64,000 bases of DNA from Acephala macrosclerotiorum (GCA_014904845.1 MU119384.1:48455-112454); one strand, 5' to 3'; numbered from the stretch's first letter, positions 22,731 through 34,924 are shown. Notes: generated from the sequence alone by a model not told the origin. Numbers and translations: made by a program.

Positions 22731-23513
22731 TCACATACTCCCACTAGCAGCTCCCACACCACCACCACCAAATCCGCCAAGAAAGTTTCCCCTCCTCCTC
22801 TTCCTCCTCCGTCCCTGCTCAACAATTAAACTAACACTAATTACAACCCCCAGCTCCCATTCCCTTCCAAAGCCCCTCCTGAACTGCATCTGACCTCTTT
22901 CTGTCGCCCCCCATTTCTCAACGAACACGGCGTGGACTTCTTGCGTTAACGGGTTGATGAGTTTCCAATCCGGATTTGAGAATGAGGTGGGGCTGGGCCC
23001 TCTGCCATTTGTTTTGGGAGGGGTTAAAAGTCGGTGCCAATGAAAGACCTTTGAACCCTCTTGGCTTATCCAGGGTACAGTTAATGAGTAGCTGTCCTTT
23101 CCTATTTTCTCCATCATAGTCTTCCTCTCGGTCGCTTCAGTTGCATACCCCTCCGTCTCCTTCGTATGTCCTCCAGCTGATGATTCCTCAACAGGCACAA
23201 ATATCTCCCACCGTGCCACCTTCTCCCCTGGTGCGTGAGCGGGCACACATCGCGCTATCGTGGACTTTGCTGTCGTTGCTGTTGGTGATCTTGCACGTAG
23301 GAGAAGAGTAATCGGTGAGGGATAGCTATCCGGGACTTCGATGGTGAAAAGTGCTGGCTCATTGGTATAAGCGTGGAAGTAGATATCTCGAGCTCGGGAA
23401 GTAAGTGATTTGAAGGAGACTGGATGTGGTGATGAGAGCGCAATTTCGCTTAAAGGTTTGTATTTTGGGACGGGGAGGGTGGTTGTTTGTTCTGATGAGG
23501 TTATTTTCTCCAT
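22731..23513 (-). CDS. Hypothetical protein, possibly LURP-one/tubby-like
   Basis: Single exon of 260 codons from the ATG at 23513. No signal peptide. The central part alternates short beta-strand-like segments (FHWHRLLTP, DWKLINPLTQEVHAVFVEKW, GRMQ-like GQMQFRRGFGREWELGVVISVSLIVEQ) and ends in a basic run GRRRKRRRG and a Gly-rich tail. The spacing resembles the fungal LURP-one-related/tubby-C-like fold, where a final hydrophobic helix is preceded by a strand-rich barrel, but this is a weak visual match. Lys/Arg-rich tail and Gly run are low complexity. The promoter side faces the 23.5-24.3 kb intergenic region. Function unknown. Confidence 0.72.
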   Translation of the reverse strand: MEKITSSEQTTTLPVPKYKPLSEIALSSPHPVSFKSLTSRARDIYFHAYTNEPALFTIEVPDSYPSPITLLLRARSPTATTAKSTIARCVPAHAPGEKVARWEIFVPVEESSAGGHTKETEGYATEATERKTMMEKIGKDSYSLTVPWISQEGSKVFHWHRLLTPPKTNGRGPSPTSFSNPDWKLINPLTQEVHAVFVEKWGATERGQMQFRRGFGREWELGVVISVSLIVEQGRRRKRRRGNFLGGFGGGGVGAASGSM

Positions 23514-24322
23514 GTGAATGGGTGAGCCAGGGGACGAGACTTTCAGAGATTGGAATCTTGAATCCGGAGCACGGGTTTATATGAAGGGGGCGTTTTGGCT
23601 GTCGTTGGCTTGGGGCGAAGTGCGGCGTGGGGATCGTCGACACAGCCCCCCTGAAGCCTCGGCTAGCTTAACGAGGTTGATCGCGTCGCACTCCTGATAC
23701 CGTCACACTGCTGATCAGGCAGATTTACCAACACTTAGATAGAATCATCACTTGCTAAACTGCTTGCCCATATCCATAAGTTTACCAGTACTTCAAGCGT
23801 AAAGCTACTATGTTTCCGCGGGCGAATAACACCCCATGGCGAGCAAAATTCAAAGCTTGACATGCGAACCGCGAACAATGTTATGAGCGTTGCGAGTACT
23901 TTACAACTTCTTACGCAATTCGTTACATTCACAACAGATGATTCACAAAGTCGGTCTTAAAATTTAAATGCGTCTCCCGTTGTGCGAACTAACCCACCTC
24001 CGAGTCATTACCGTCCTCGCTGGCTTCATTCTTCTCGACCTCGACTTCAAACTATGGCCCTACTTCCATGAAATCTGTAATTCTGTATGCTCGTGGATCA
24101 TATCTTTATATCGAACGCACTTTGCACACGGCCCGTAGTTTTCCTGACACGATGGCGCAGTACACCTGTGGAGAATCCCTAGAATTTCCTGTTCTAAATG
24201 TAAGCGTGTAGATCCTCGAGTATATCTCGTTGACAAGAATGGGCTTACCCACACAAATCACAAGACAACTCTCCTCGCTTCTTACCAACCCTTCTATAAC
24301 CTTCGCCGTCCGTTGAGACGCC
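23514..24322. other. Intergenic, 810 bp, nothing recognised
   Basis: Promoter of the gene ending at 23513 and 3' flank of the ankyrin gene. Only small shadow frames. Confidence 0.5.
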
Positions 24323-25226
24323 CTAGTCCAATGCCTTAGCTAGGAGATGTTGAACGTCTTCCGAAGCTCCAAAATATCTTGCAATTTGTTGGATATTCCA
24401 TCGATTTTGTCCAATCGATACAGTTGCGTGTAGGCCGGGACAGGATCTCTCCGAGAGAAATGGAATCATATCTACTTGACGCTCTTTGGAGCCTGATGTA
24501 GAACGGGATTTGTCACTGCTGATCAAATACGCCTTCCTGGTAGCCCAGTGAAGTGCTGTCCAGCCATCATCATCTGACTGGTCAAGTAGTTGCGGGTCAG
24601 CAGCGAGAAGACGTTTGACGGCGTCAGTACTACCGCTGAGCACAGCACATGGAAGCACTGTCCTCGAGGTCTTGTCCTTAATCTCGGCTGATGCGGTTGC
24701 CCCAACCTCAATTAGTTTCTCGATCATGTCACCCACCTCGTCCTGTCGGAAACATGCCATGAATATTGGTGGAACTCCCGCCTCATTTAGAACAGACACG
24801 TTGCCTCCGTGCTGAACGAGGTATTCTACTGTAGATATGTCTCCTTCACAACAGGTCTCGCCTATAACTGTTCTGTAAACGCTTCCCTTGGCCTCTACTT
24901 TTGCTCCCTTCTCCACGAGGAACTTGATAATCTCTAGCTGGTTCGAACTGCTGCGACAAGCGTACTGCAAAGGAGTGCCTACCAGCTCGTAAGCCGAATT
25001 GATGTTCGCTCCTTTATAGATGCCGCTGCAGAACCTGACCGCATCGCACCGATTGCGCGGCTGATCCGTAATCGATTTCCACAATAAGGTCTGACGAAGT
25101 GTTCCCAGTAGGTAAGAAGCGAATGGCTGGGCGTTTGTGTCCTGCTATAGGGTTTCGAGGGACGAGTAAAGTATCATGATGTTGCCGACGGAGCAATTGC
25201 AAGAAGCAAGTTCTCGTCTCGCTCAT
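24323..25226 (-). CDS. Ankyrin-repeat protein, 5' end uncertain
   Basis: The main exon, minus 25084..24323, is open for 253 codons and has about five ankyrin repeats: GTPLQYACRSSSNQLEIIKFLVEKGAKVEA, the TCCEGDISTVEYLVQHGGNVS repeat, the PPIFMACFRQDEV repeat, the TVLPCAVLSGSTDAVKRLL repeat and a final GWTALHWATRKAY. The frame has no ATG before the middle of the repeats and extends upstream to about 25138, where a CAG acceptor-like site precedes a stop. A short first exon starting at the ATG at 25226 (MSETRTCFLQLL) is likely but the donor is not clear. It may therefore be an intact two-exon gene of about 290 residues or a 5'-damaged remnant. Ankyrin repeats bind proteins; no partner or enzyme domain is visible. 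Confidence 0.65.
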
Positions 25227-25513
25227 TGCTCCTTTTCGAGCTCGAAGTGAGCACCTATTTGTTTAGCGAGGTGAGGTATCGTTGCGGTGGTGATATGGCA
25301 ATTATATATTAGGTGTTTTTTGTGGAGCAAGCATGTCAAGCGATGACTCGATGAAGATTATACAATGTTGGGGATAGCGGGGTTCGGAAGATGAATATCA
25401 CTTCCGGAGCGAGAGCAAAATCAAGAGCCGATTCATGAACATGTTCCCATCGCCTTGAGGCCCTGTAATTTTTCTAAACCAACGCCAAAGGAAACGGTGG
25501 CAAATACAAGTCA

Positions 25514-26923
25514 TCATTTCACAATCCCTACATCCGGATCCCTAACCAGCACCTCCTGGCTCGACCCCCTAGACCCCTCCGTCAACGCTATCGTCGCTTC
25601 CGATTCTTTCCTTTCCTTTCCCATCCCAACACTCTCTTCCCCATCTCTCTCCCGGGACAAAACATCCAGCTCCGTCAAGTCAAAAGTCCGTTGGACATAT
25701 ATCCTCCCCTCTCCCTCTTGTGTCCCTCTCATACTTTTCGCTCTGCTGATCTGCGATTGCGGCAGGACTTTGCTTGTGATTGCGGATGTGGTGTCGAGAC
25801 GCAGGGATGGCATTTTGGAAGTGTCTTGGCTGAAATGCGAGAAGATGCTGGGGAGGCAGCGAGTCGCGAGTGGGCGGAGGGAGGAGAGACTAGCGCACAC
25901 TATTGCGGTTCCGACTTCGATTACGGACCAGTTTAGGGAACCTATTGTTTGGTCTTGGGGATGGGGATTAGTTTGGCGGCTTGGAGAGGTGGGAGGAAGG
26001 GAGGAAGACGAACATGGGACATCGACGCCAGTTAGATGATTGAGTTGAGAGAGTCGAAGCATGCTTGCCACGCATGCACTATGTTCTTGTTAGCTGGGCA
26101 GTTGGGTAGGAATTATCAGATGCGGCGGGGAAAGGTGAGCGTACAAAGTTCCCATGGCGAATAAGAAACATACAACTACTCGCTGAGCTTTAGGCATTTG
26201 TAAGCTCCAAACTGTTGGGAGTGGGAGAAAACAGAGGAGTAGATCCGTAGCAATGTTCACCCCCGCTGATGTATAGAAGTAATCCAAAATGTGGATGCAT
26301 CTCGCATTCTGGATCGTATAATCCCAGGCGGCTTGCACCGGTACGCAGGTGAAGATAATGGCGAAGATGGAAGTGATCCAGAAGACAACCACTACGAAGC
26401 CGATCACGTAGACCGAGCATCGAAGGAGACCATTTGGGAAGATTCGTATGTAGGTGGCCATGATGGAGAGCTTGGTGAAGGTGATTGAGGTGGAATACGC
26501 AAGGTAACAGCCATAAAGCGCTTTTGTGACGCGGCCTACATCGTAGGGAAGTTCTAGTAGGTTAGAGTTTAGATTCCAGATGTGTTTTCCGAGGCCGTAG
26601 CTTTCGCCTATAAGGCACGCTGTTGAAAGGAGGAGGGCTGATAGTAGAGCTAAAACCATGAATACTGTAATATTTTCAGTCAATCTTCTGACCTGAAATG
26701 AAGGTAAGTCTCAAGAGGATCACTTTCTGTCATCTAGGCCTGCTGAGCGAAGCATTCGAAACCGAACCAGAAATCGTAAGCTCGCTGCCACGATTATAAC
26801 AACAATAAAGACGATGTTAACTTTGAGAATTGACGGTTGGAGTGTGGAATCATCTGTCTTCTCATGGAGGAGGTATGGAAGTAGCGAGGGCGGAATTTCG
26901 AAACCATGAGGTTGGGTCGTCAT
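25514..26923 (-). CDS. Rhodopsin-domain (Pth11-like) seven-helix membrane protein
   Basis: Three exons, about 26923..26724, 26687..26145 and 26078..25514, giving about 435 aa. Intron 2 (26144..26079) is clear. Intron 1 (26723..26688) is only 36 nt with a GTGATC donor, so its exact ends are uncertain. Seven hydrophobic helices are visible. They include VNIVFIVVIIVAASLRFLVR, the helix pair around TKLSIMATYIRIFP, CSVYVIGFVVVVFWITSIFAIIFTC, and the helix before WSLQMPKAQR; the last one has SVIEVGTAIVCASLSSLRPL. Those are signatures of the large fungal rhodopsin-domain family, which includes Pth11-like receptors. Most members are orphan plasma-membrane proteins, and a few sense surfaces or metabolites. 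The C-terminal 100 residues are a hydrophilic cytosolic tail. The next gene upstream is an MFS transporter on the same strand. Confidence 0.87.
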
Positions 26924-28231
26924 TTTGTCTCGAAAAATACATACACAAGGTTCTAGAAAGAAACATTTGGGAAGATTTTAGCCATTCATAGAAGAAAAAA
27001 CATTGGGAATGAATTGCGTCTACAAGTGCGCTGTCCGGCAGAACGCATCAATACTCGGAAAAGCCAACAATCGCTCTGCCGTTTTTAGGCAATATCACAT
27101 ATGATATATGCAGGATCAACAGATATGTGATCCTTATCAATGAACCTATGGGAACGCTCGCCGAACCAGCTCTGCAGGTGGTAGCCACAGCGGCTGGGTC
27201 GGCCCAGCCCTCTTGCGTTTGTCATGCGGAAACTGAGAGCTGAGTGAAGAGCATGATGTAGAGGGGTAAGGATCTGCAAGATGTGTGACAGGGGCGTATG
27301 AAGTTACCCATGGCCAATAAATTCTTCTAGCGGATGAGGAAAAGCGAGATGACAGGGTATCATTCTACTGTATATTCATCTCAATCGGCGGGGCCACGTG
27401 AAAGGCGACTACAGGTGATGCGCGCACAGACCGGGCGTTCACCATTATTATTGAGCATTGGGCAGAGCCGGGGCCCAAGCGAAGCCATTCGGGAATAATT
27501 CAGATGGAATCGGATCTGACCGTGGCCCTAGATTGCTTGTTCTTGAGATGGTCATCGGGTGGCGGGCCAGGATTTTATCATTATTAATTGCAAGATATCT
27601 CCTGTTCTCTGCTATCACTCGGATCTCGATTCATGGTTGTTAACATTCTTCCTGATTTTGTGGCTGAACCACAGAGAGCTGAAGAGGGGCAGTGTTGTTT
27701 CGGGCAAGGAGTAACGGGACTGAATGTGAAAGAGAACACCGCACAGGCGCATAATGGTGGGTTTGGGTTTGGTACCGAAAAGTTGGATCTCGCTGAGTGG
27801 GTGTAATAATAGTCATTGGTACGTTTCACTAATAGAGTCTCTTAGCAATGCGTTCCAAGTCCTGACGGGTGCGCGCACCGAAACTAGACCTCGATTCTAC
27901 TAGGCCTTGCTCGCTTATCTTTGTAAGTCTTACCTGGACTCGATCCTGCTTACCCATTCCGCCATTCCCGTTTGAAATCATGGCGGTCCCTGACTTCCTG
28001 GACCCGCCGCCAAATTTGAGAAGGTTCCATGCCGACTAACATGACTCCCTCTTTGTCTCACCCAACTAGCTGTGTACCGAATGATATTGAAGCTGACTAC
28101 AAGGCTGTATCACCCTTACGAACGAGGTCATTGACACCTACGATCTCTGCAACTATCCCCAGATGGCAAATTCTTGAACACCTGTGGCAAACATAGCTCC
28201 ATAACTCGGCTTCCCCCTTCTTCTTAAGAAA
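26924..28231. other. Intergenic, 1.3 kb, nothing recognised
   Basis: Promoter of the rhodopsin-domain gene and 3' flank of the MFS gene. Small frames at 27458..27643 and 27584..27829 overlap on opposite strands and have no recognised domain. Confidence 0.5.
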
Positions 28232-30024
28232 TCAGTTCTTCACATCACTATCGCTCGCGGCAACCTCGGCCCTCCCAGCCAAGCTCTCCCTCTCCAGCTT
28301 CCTATCTCCCAAAGTAACGCCAATCTCCTTGACGATAGTCCAGCCAGGTAAAAGTGCTAGTGCCCAGAGACCGAAGTTGAGGTACACCCCTCCCACATCA
28401 GCAATGATGGGTATACTGTTCAAGCCATACTATTTCTCATTAGCACTATCCTCATATCCACTGGTAATAACACATGTTGATACAAAGAAAGAGAAAGAAG
28501 GAACTTACGCTCACAGCCTGAACAGCAGACTCAGTACCCCTCAACAACCCAGCAATCCGAATGACTTCCGCATCAGTTCGAGCAAGCTCACCTACAACGA
28601 AATACCTACCAAACGTTAGCGAGAGAAAATGAGTGAGGAAATGGGATACATACAGATACATATAATTTAGCTGGAATCCGGCAACCCAGAGGAGGAAGAG
28701 GGCGAAGCCTTTCCCGAAGCCTGCATCTACCCAGTCGTATGTTGGTCGAGACTTGCGGAAGTCTGTCACGAGGGCTGTTGCCCAGATCCACCACACTCCC
28801 TACACATCTCAAGTCAGGTCTCCTTACGCTACAAGCGTGATATCAAAGACATACCTGCAGACCCAAAATAACAAAAAACGCGCCCCTCGCCCTCGTCTTC
28901 AGATTGATAGCCTTTCTATCAAGCCAGGCGCCCAAGATATTACCTGCAATGATAGCAACGATACCAGAAAGGAAGGATCCGAGAGCTCGAGCTCGAACAG
29001 AGAACCAGAGGGATTCAAAGGTAAACATTACGGCTTCTGTGTACACCCCTTGAGCAATCAATGGAACAACCAACAGAAAGTTTTTGCTGAAGAATAGCTG
29101 TTCTAGACATCAGTACAAATCTTTCGATTGAAAAAGGGGCTAACAAACCTTGACGTTGGCTTTCAACTCCGCACCCGCACTGCCCGTAATAGCCAACTTG
29201 ACAGGGACGCCATCTGTTCTCTGGACTTTTGATGGCTTGTTGAGCAAGAGACCGGCGAAAGGTCCGAGTGCTTGGAGCGCAATGAATGCGAGGTAGACGT
29301 TATAAGACACCTTTCCAGCATGATTGTTATTCGCATTCAACCCCAAATTGATCGCTCCTCCCAACACTTGACCACCGACTCGGAATGAGAGCCAGAAACC
29401 GAGAAAGCGGCCTTGGTTGTAGGGTTCTGGGTAAGAGAGAGCAATTGCTGCTTCAGCCATCCAGAAAACACCTGCGCTGATACCGCAGAGTGCTGCTCCG
29501 AAGAGAACGAACCATTCGGTACCAAACCGATTGTTGGTGTAGAGGCCGGCGGCGAAGGGTGCGTAGCCCATTGTTCCGAATATTAAGGAATATTTTATAC
29601 CGATTTTCCGGACCATGATTGGACTAAAGAAACAGGAGACGACCATCAAACAAAACGTGAGGGCATTTGCGCCGTTCACCACTAGACACCTATCAATCAT
29701 CAAGTTTCTAAGGAAGAGGAAGACGATTTAGAACATACGATAAGGCTTCTCCTCCCCACCAGCACCCAGCGAGTTCATTGCTCCCCAAATTCCGGGGGCG
29801 AGGAAATTGCATACACCGAGGATGAGGGCGTTGTAGAAAGTACTGCGGTACCATTTTGCTGTTACATTGTCGATGTCAGCTCTCGTGCTTTTGAAAGATT
29901 TGAAGAAGATGGGTTAGGGAGACAAACGCTTGATAACAGGGGGTTGATGAGTGACGGGTTGAGCCTCATTGTCTGATGATTGCTCGGTGTCGACGATAGC
30001 TGATTTGGGTTCTGGATCTGCCAT
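28232..30024 (-). CDS. UNC93-like major facilitator superfamily transporter
   Basis: Seven exons: 30024..29928, 29858..29739, 29681..29149, 29097..28855, 28799..28654, 28605..28509 and 28429..28232. The six introns are 48-79 nt and all phases close, giving 477 aa. A hydrophilic N-terminus is followed by about eleven or twelve membrane helices. The early motif FYNALILGVCNFLAPGIWGAMNSLGAGG and the later GRFLGFWLSFRVGGQVLGGAINL are typical of the fungal UNC93-like MFS family. UNC93 members are poorly understood; animal members regulate channels or receptors, while fungal ones are taken to be plasma-membrane transporters of small solutes. It lies 0.7 kb from a DszA-type monooxygenase on the same strand, so it may import that enzyme's substrate (inference). 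Confidence 0.92.
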
Positions 30025-30731
30025 GTTGCCTCAATTACTCGAGAGATGTCAATTGGCAAACGACTGAGGGACGAATGACACTGGACTTGGACAGATAACG
30101 AGGAGAAGTGGACGATGGAGGTGTTGACCAGAACCAGTGGAGGAAGGGAAATCCCCAACTCTTGTATCCATTTCCCTCCCCACATCTAAGGATTTTGCTA
30201 GCATTTGCATTGGCTCGAGATGGGTCTGATAAACAAAGTTTTCCCAGTGGCAGTCGAACGCGGAAAGATAAGATTACCTCATGGCAGCAGAGTCAGAAAG
30301 TTACTAAATGATGGCGTGCGAGCACCCCAAAGCCCCTTGTAAGCACGTCGTGCAGAAGCCCCACTTGGTCTCCTCTACCGTTCGGGGACAATTCTCGAAC
30401 TGGAGAAAGAGCGGGCGTATCCCATGAGCAGGTTGAATTGGAGAAAGATGTACCATCTAAAAAATGCTTCAATAGTGGAGGGATGGGGTGAATGAAGGAG
30501 GCGAGTGGTCTCTATGAAGGAGATGGAATCACGTGAAGTCGAGGGAAATGAAAGAACAGCGACTTCAAGCAGGGATTCAAGATGGACGCATATGCTATGA
30601 TAGTCTTCAAGTGCGCTGCACTTTGATAATGAGGCTCAAGATGTTTGTCTCGCTCGGCTGCAACATCGTTGATCCGAAATCCAAAGCCATGAACGCCACC
30701 CTTTGACATTTTACCCGCAACCAGCAAGACA
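30025..30731. other. Intergenic, 700 bp
   Basis: Promoter of the MFS gene and 3' flank of the monooxygenase gene. Nothing recognised. Confidence 0.5.
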
Positions 30732-32234
30732 CTATTCAAGTCGCCTCTTCTTAGATGTGCCATTCGCGCCATTTGTTCCATTGGGCTCCTTGACAGCACC
30801 AGCTTCTGCTTTCGCATATACCGGAGTCTCTTCGCCAGCCTTCCAGAAGTACTTAGCTCCCGGATGCGTATCATCCAACCTATTCTTCCCCTGAACGCCC
30901 AAATAATTCTCCCGCAATGTCCCACCAGGAACAGCATACTCCTCATGGAACAGCCCTCTTCTCCTCAATTCTGGGATCAGATACTCAATAATATCATCAA
31001 AAGTCTCTGGTATACTCGCAAAACTCAGATTAAACCCATCAACATCCGCAACGTCCATCCATCTCTCGAGCTCATCAGCACAGGTTTTCGCACTGCCAAT
31101 GACTTTCGCCCCATTGCCGCCAAGGATAAGGTGTTCTGCAATTGTCTTCTTATTCCACTTGGTTCCTTGCGGAGAGGAAGATGCCCAATGGTTCACCATT
31201 GATCTGACTGCGGGGGGAGCTGTATCCAGGAAGCGAAAGTCTTGGTCGTCCGAGTATTTGGAGAGATCATAGCCTGACCAGCCACCAAACAAAGCCAATG
31301 CGCCTTCTCGATCCCCGTAGCTTGCCAGCAATTCGTACTTCGCTCTCGCAGCTTCGTCTGTCTCGCCAACTACAACCAGTAGGCCAGCAACGATTTTGAT
31401 GCTGTTGGGATCTCGTCCAAGCTCTTTTGCTTGTGCACGTATCGAATCGACGGAAGGACGTACCAACTCCGCCGTATGTCCATTCAAAAAGATAGCTTCC
31501 GCATGCGTAGCAGCAAATTTCCTCCCCGCACTCGATGTCCCGGCCTGGAACAGAAATGGCGTTCTCTGCCTCGAAGGCTCGCAGATATGGGGTCCCGGCA
31601 CATCAAAATGCTCGCCCTTATGATTTATCTGCCTCACACCCTTCGGATCCGCATAGGAGTCTTTGGGTGCATTTGTAACAGCATCGTCTCTCCATGATCC
31701 CTCCCACAGCTTATACGTCACATCCAAATATTCATGCGCGATCTGGTATCTCTTATCATGCTCAACCTGCGTATCCAACCCGAAATTCCTCGCCGCAGAA
31801 TCCAAATAACTCGTCACAATATTCCACGCAACCCGTCCACCACTCAAATGATCCACCGTCGAGAATTTCCTCGCCATCGCATACGGACTCTCATACGTCG
31901 TACTAGCGGTGACTCCAAACCCAATGCTCTCCGTCACCGCCGCCATAGCCGGAACACTGTATAATGGATCATTGATTGGGAATTGGCTTGCAGCTGGGAT
32001 TGTAGCGTCGAGATTCGCGGGGCCTTTGTAGACATCGTATCCACCAAGGACGTCTGCGAAGAACATTGCGTGGAATTTGGCGGCTTCGAGTTTTTGGGCT
32101 AGGGACATCCAATGCTTGATGTCGTTGTATTTTCGACCCGCATCTGGAGGGTATTTGAATAGGCCTGGGTTCAAATGGCCCGGTGCTTGCATGACGAAGG
32201 CATTGAGGATGAATTGTTTCTTTTCGGATGCCAT
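30732..32234 (-). CDS. NtaA/SnaA/DszA-family FMN-dependent monooxygenase (luciferase-like)
   Basis: Intronless, 500 codons with stop within the expected length for the family (about 440-500). The N-terminal strand-helix FILNAFVMQAPGHLNPGLFKYP and the region WMSLAQKLEAAKFHAMFFADVLG are typical of the luciferase-like TIM barrel. So are GFGVTASTTYESPYAMARKFSTVDHLSGGRVAWNIVTSYLDSA and FLFQAGTSSAGRKFAATHAEAIF. These enzymes use reduced FMN and oxygen supplied by a separate flavin reductase to oxidise nitrilotriacetate, dibenzothiophene sulfone, pristinamycin intermediates or sulfonates. The C-terminal 25 residues are Asn/Gly-rich and basic (KKRR) with no peroxisomal signal. It is divergent from a Baeyer-Villiger-type monooxygenase at 33037, which points to a joint oxidative pathway. 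No flavin reductase is seen in the window. Confidence 0.93.
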   Translation of the reverse strand: MASEKKQFILNAFVMQAPGHLNPGLFKYPPDAGRKYNDIKHWMSLAQKLEAAKFHAMFFADVLGGYDVYKGPANLDATIPAASQFPINDPLYSVPAMAAVTESIGFGVTASTTYESPYAMARKFSTVDHLSGGRVAWNIVTSYLDSAARNFGLDTQVEHDKRYQIAHEYLDVTYKLWEGSWRDDAVTNAPKDSYADPKGVRQINHKGEHFDVPGPHICEPSRQRTPFLFQAGTSSAGRKFAATHAEAIFLNGHTAELVRPSVDSIRAQAKELGRDPNSIKIVAGLLVVVGETDEAARAKYELLASYGDREGALALFGGWSGYDLSKYSDDQDFRFLDTAPPAVRSMVNHWASSSPQGTKWNKKTIAEHLILGGNGAKVIGSAKTCADELERWMDVADVDGFNLSFASIPETFDDIIEYLIPELRRRGLFHEEYAVPGGTLRENYLGVQGKNRLDDTHPGAKYFWKAGEETPVYAKAEAGAVKEPNGTNGANGTSKKRRLE

Positions 32235-33036
32235 TTTTGCAGTTTGAGGAGTTCAATTGATGTTGTTGTCGCGTTTGTTGATGCTGGTGCCAGTGAAGCA
32301 AACTTGAGAATAGAGCTCAACCAGCCTCACTCAGCAGCTCTTCAAGCTCCTGCATGATGCGCCGCGGGCTGCCACCGAGGGGTGCTGGCGGGGTTCTCTG
32401 CATGATGATGGCTGGTTAACGTTCACATGTTGTGCTGATGAAGAGATTTGGCGGACGTTGATTGAACGTTGATGGCGTTCTTCACCCCAGCAGATTCGCG
32501 AAAGCGATCACTGGGACCCGGTTCAGGCTAGCGAGGAGCTTAAATCAACGCTGATCCTTCTGGACCTTCCAAGCTTTCCACTTTTACAGTCAAAAGTGGG
32601 ATGGAAGCGTACAACGGGCAAGTGTAATCGTACGGCGATATGCAATGCGATGATCTGTAAGTGCGGATTCGCAATCGAGGGGAGCGATGATGGAATCGCG
32701 GACTCAGGGGTGAGAACTTAGATGAGCTGTGAGTTGCAGCGATGGCCCACTAAAGAGCTTGATCGAGCGCGTTCTGTACCTGAATCATCCCACCATTATA
32801 TGCAACGATATCTTTACTGACTATCATTGGGTCAATTGGGATTCGAGCGGATGCCGCAATGTTGACAGAAGCTGGAGAGTCTGGCAAGTGCGCGTCTCGA
32901 GGGTAGAACAGTGGGCCGGGCATAAGATTGCATCATCCAGGTCGAGACCATAAGCTTCAACGCACAGAGTCTTTCACGTAGTCTCAGTTCAATATTCAGT
33001 TTTCATCAAGTTTACTTTTACTGAACAGACAATTCC
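32235..33036. promoter_or_regulatory. Shared divergent promoter region of two flavin monooxygenases
   Basis: The 802 bp between the two divergent starts must hold both promoters. Near 32640..32700 the sequence contains GATCTG/GCGATG-type boxes but no confident regulatory site. No other gene is seen. Confidence 0.5.
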
Positions 33037-34924
33037 ATGATGGCACCTTCTCTTGAAGCTCTAGATGTACCGGCGGTCGAGCCCAAGTTGGACGAGAAGC
33101 AGCAGACTGCAGTGTCTGTTGAGCCAAAAGTACTTCCCGAGCGCGTAGTGCCAGTGGCAGAATCTCCTACGAAATCTGCAGAAACCTCTGGAACGCAGTT
33201 TCAACTAGAAGATCATCCCATCGACTCAGAAAGAAGCATTCGAGTAGGCTCCTCCCGCCTCGTCCTGCCTATGCTAACTCCTCAAGGTCGCAGTAATCGG
33301 CGCTGGGATTGCAGGAATCACTACAGGCGTCCTCCTACCTGTCAAGGTACCTGGAATAGATCTCCAAATCTTCGAAAAGAACCCCGAAGTGGGTGGGACA
33401 TGGTACGAAAATATCTACCCCGGCGTCCGGTGCGACATCCCCGCCAACGTCTACCAATCCACCTTCTCACCTAACACTCAATGGACCGAAGAATACGCGC
33501 AAGGCTCCGAGATCCTCGAATACTGGAAAGGCGTTGCGAAGAAATACGATGTGTATAAATACCTTAGATTTCAGCAAGAGATTGTGAAAGCGGAGTGGGA
33601 TGAGGGGAGGGGACAGTGGTTGTTGGATATTAGGGATTTGAGGACGGGGCAGGCGAGGGTGGAGAGTTTTGATGCGGTGATTAGTGCGATTGGACGATTT
33701 AATGCTTGGAAACTTCCCGACTACCCAGGAATCAAAGACTACAAAGGACATCTTCGGCATTCTTCGAATTGGGATAGCAGTTTTGATCCCAAAGACAAGA
33801 CTGTGGCAGTCATCGGCAACGGCGCCTCTGGATTGCAAGTCGTGCCCAACATCCAGAAAGTAGTCAAACATCTAGACCACTACGCGAGATCCAAGACATG
33901 GATCGCAGGTTCATTCGGCGGCGAAGGTCCAGGTCGTCGTCTTGAACCGAATTACTACGACCCCGAACTCCTCAAATCCTTTGCCGACCCAGAAACATAT
34001 CTCAAGTTCCGCAAAGAACTCGAAGGGAAATTCTATCAAAACTTCGGGAATGTATTCAAAGACGGCGAAAAAATCGAGAAACTGAAGCAAGAATTCAAAG
34101 AACTAATGACCTCACGCCTCGTCAAGAAACCCGAACTACTAGACCTCATTGTCCCAGATTTCTCACCAAACTGTCGACGCCTTACCCCAGGACCAGGCTA
34201 TCTCGAAGCTCTCACCGAAGACAACGTATCCTTCATCACCGACCCCGTCTCTCACTTCACCTCAACCGGAATCGTCACAAAAGACGGAATAGAAAGAAAA
34301 GTCGACGCAATAATCTGCTGCACAGGAGCAAACATCGATATGCGACCTCCCTTCCCCATCATCGCGAACTCCAAATCCCTCTACGACGCATGGACACCAA
34401 GTCCCATCACTTACCTCGGACTCGCTACTCCTTCTTTCCCCAATCTGTTGTTTCTTCAAGGTCCGAATAGTGTTGGTCCGGGAGGGACGGTCCCGAATCA
34501 GATGGAGACGCAAATTACTTATGTTGCTAAGTTGTTGAGGAAGGTTTTGTCGCAGCAGATTCGCTCGTTTGAACCTTCCGCTGCTGCAACGAACGATTTC
34601 CTTGAGTATGCGGATTCTTTCTTCCCCAAAACTGTCTTCAGCGAAAATTGCAGGTCATGGGCGAACGGCGGGATACCTGGTGGTAAAGTTTACGGGCATT
34701 GGCCTGGGAGTGCGACGCATGCCAATTTGGTTAGGAGGGATCCGAGATGGGAGGATTGGGAATGGGGATATAAGAGTGGGAGCGGAAATCGGTTTGCGTG
34801 GTTGGGGAATGGGTGGACGAGGAGGGAAAAGGAGGGAGAGGGTGATTTGACGCCTTATTTGAGATTACCGAGGGATGTTGATTTGAGGAGGTATCATGAG
34901 GAGTGGTTTGAGGGACTTGAGTGA
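33037..34924 (+). CDS. FAD-dependent Baeyer-Villiger-type monooxygenase
   Basis: Two exons, 33037..33243 and 33287..34924, with a 43-nt intron (GTAGGC..AAG, GCTAAC branch site); both exons are whole codons, 614 aa. A 69-residue Pro/Glu-rich N-terminal extension precedes the FAD-binding Rossmann motif GAGIAG (74-79) and NPEVGGTWYENIYPG. The Baeyer-Villiger fingerprint appears as YKGHLRHSSNW near 221-231, and the NADPH-binding GNGASG near 246. CCTGANID corresponds to the ATG motif region. Family members oxidise ketones, steroids or sulfur/nitrogen atoms using FAD, NADPH and oxygen, as soluble enzymes. Divergent from an FMN-dependent monooxygenase, with which it may share regulation. Substrate not deducible. 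Confidence 0.93.

Noticed and set aside
25455..26039. 194-codon plus-strand frame
   Set aside because: Antisense of the last exon of the rhodopsin-domain gene, which matches its family well.
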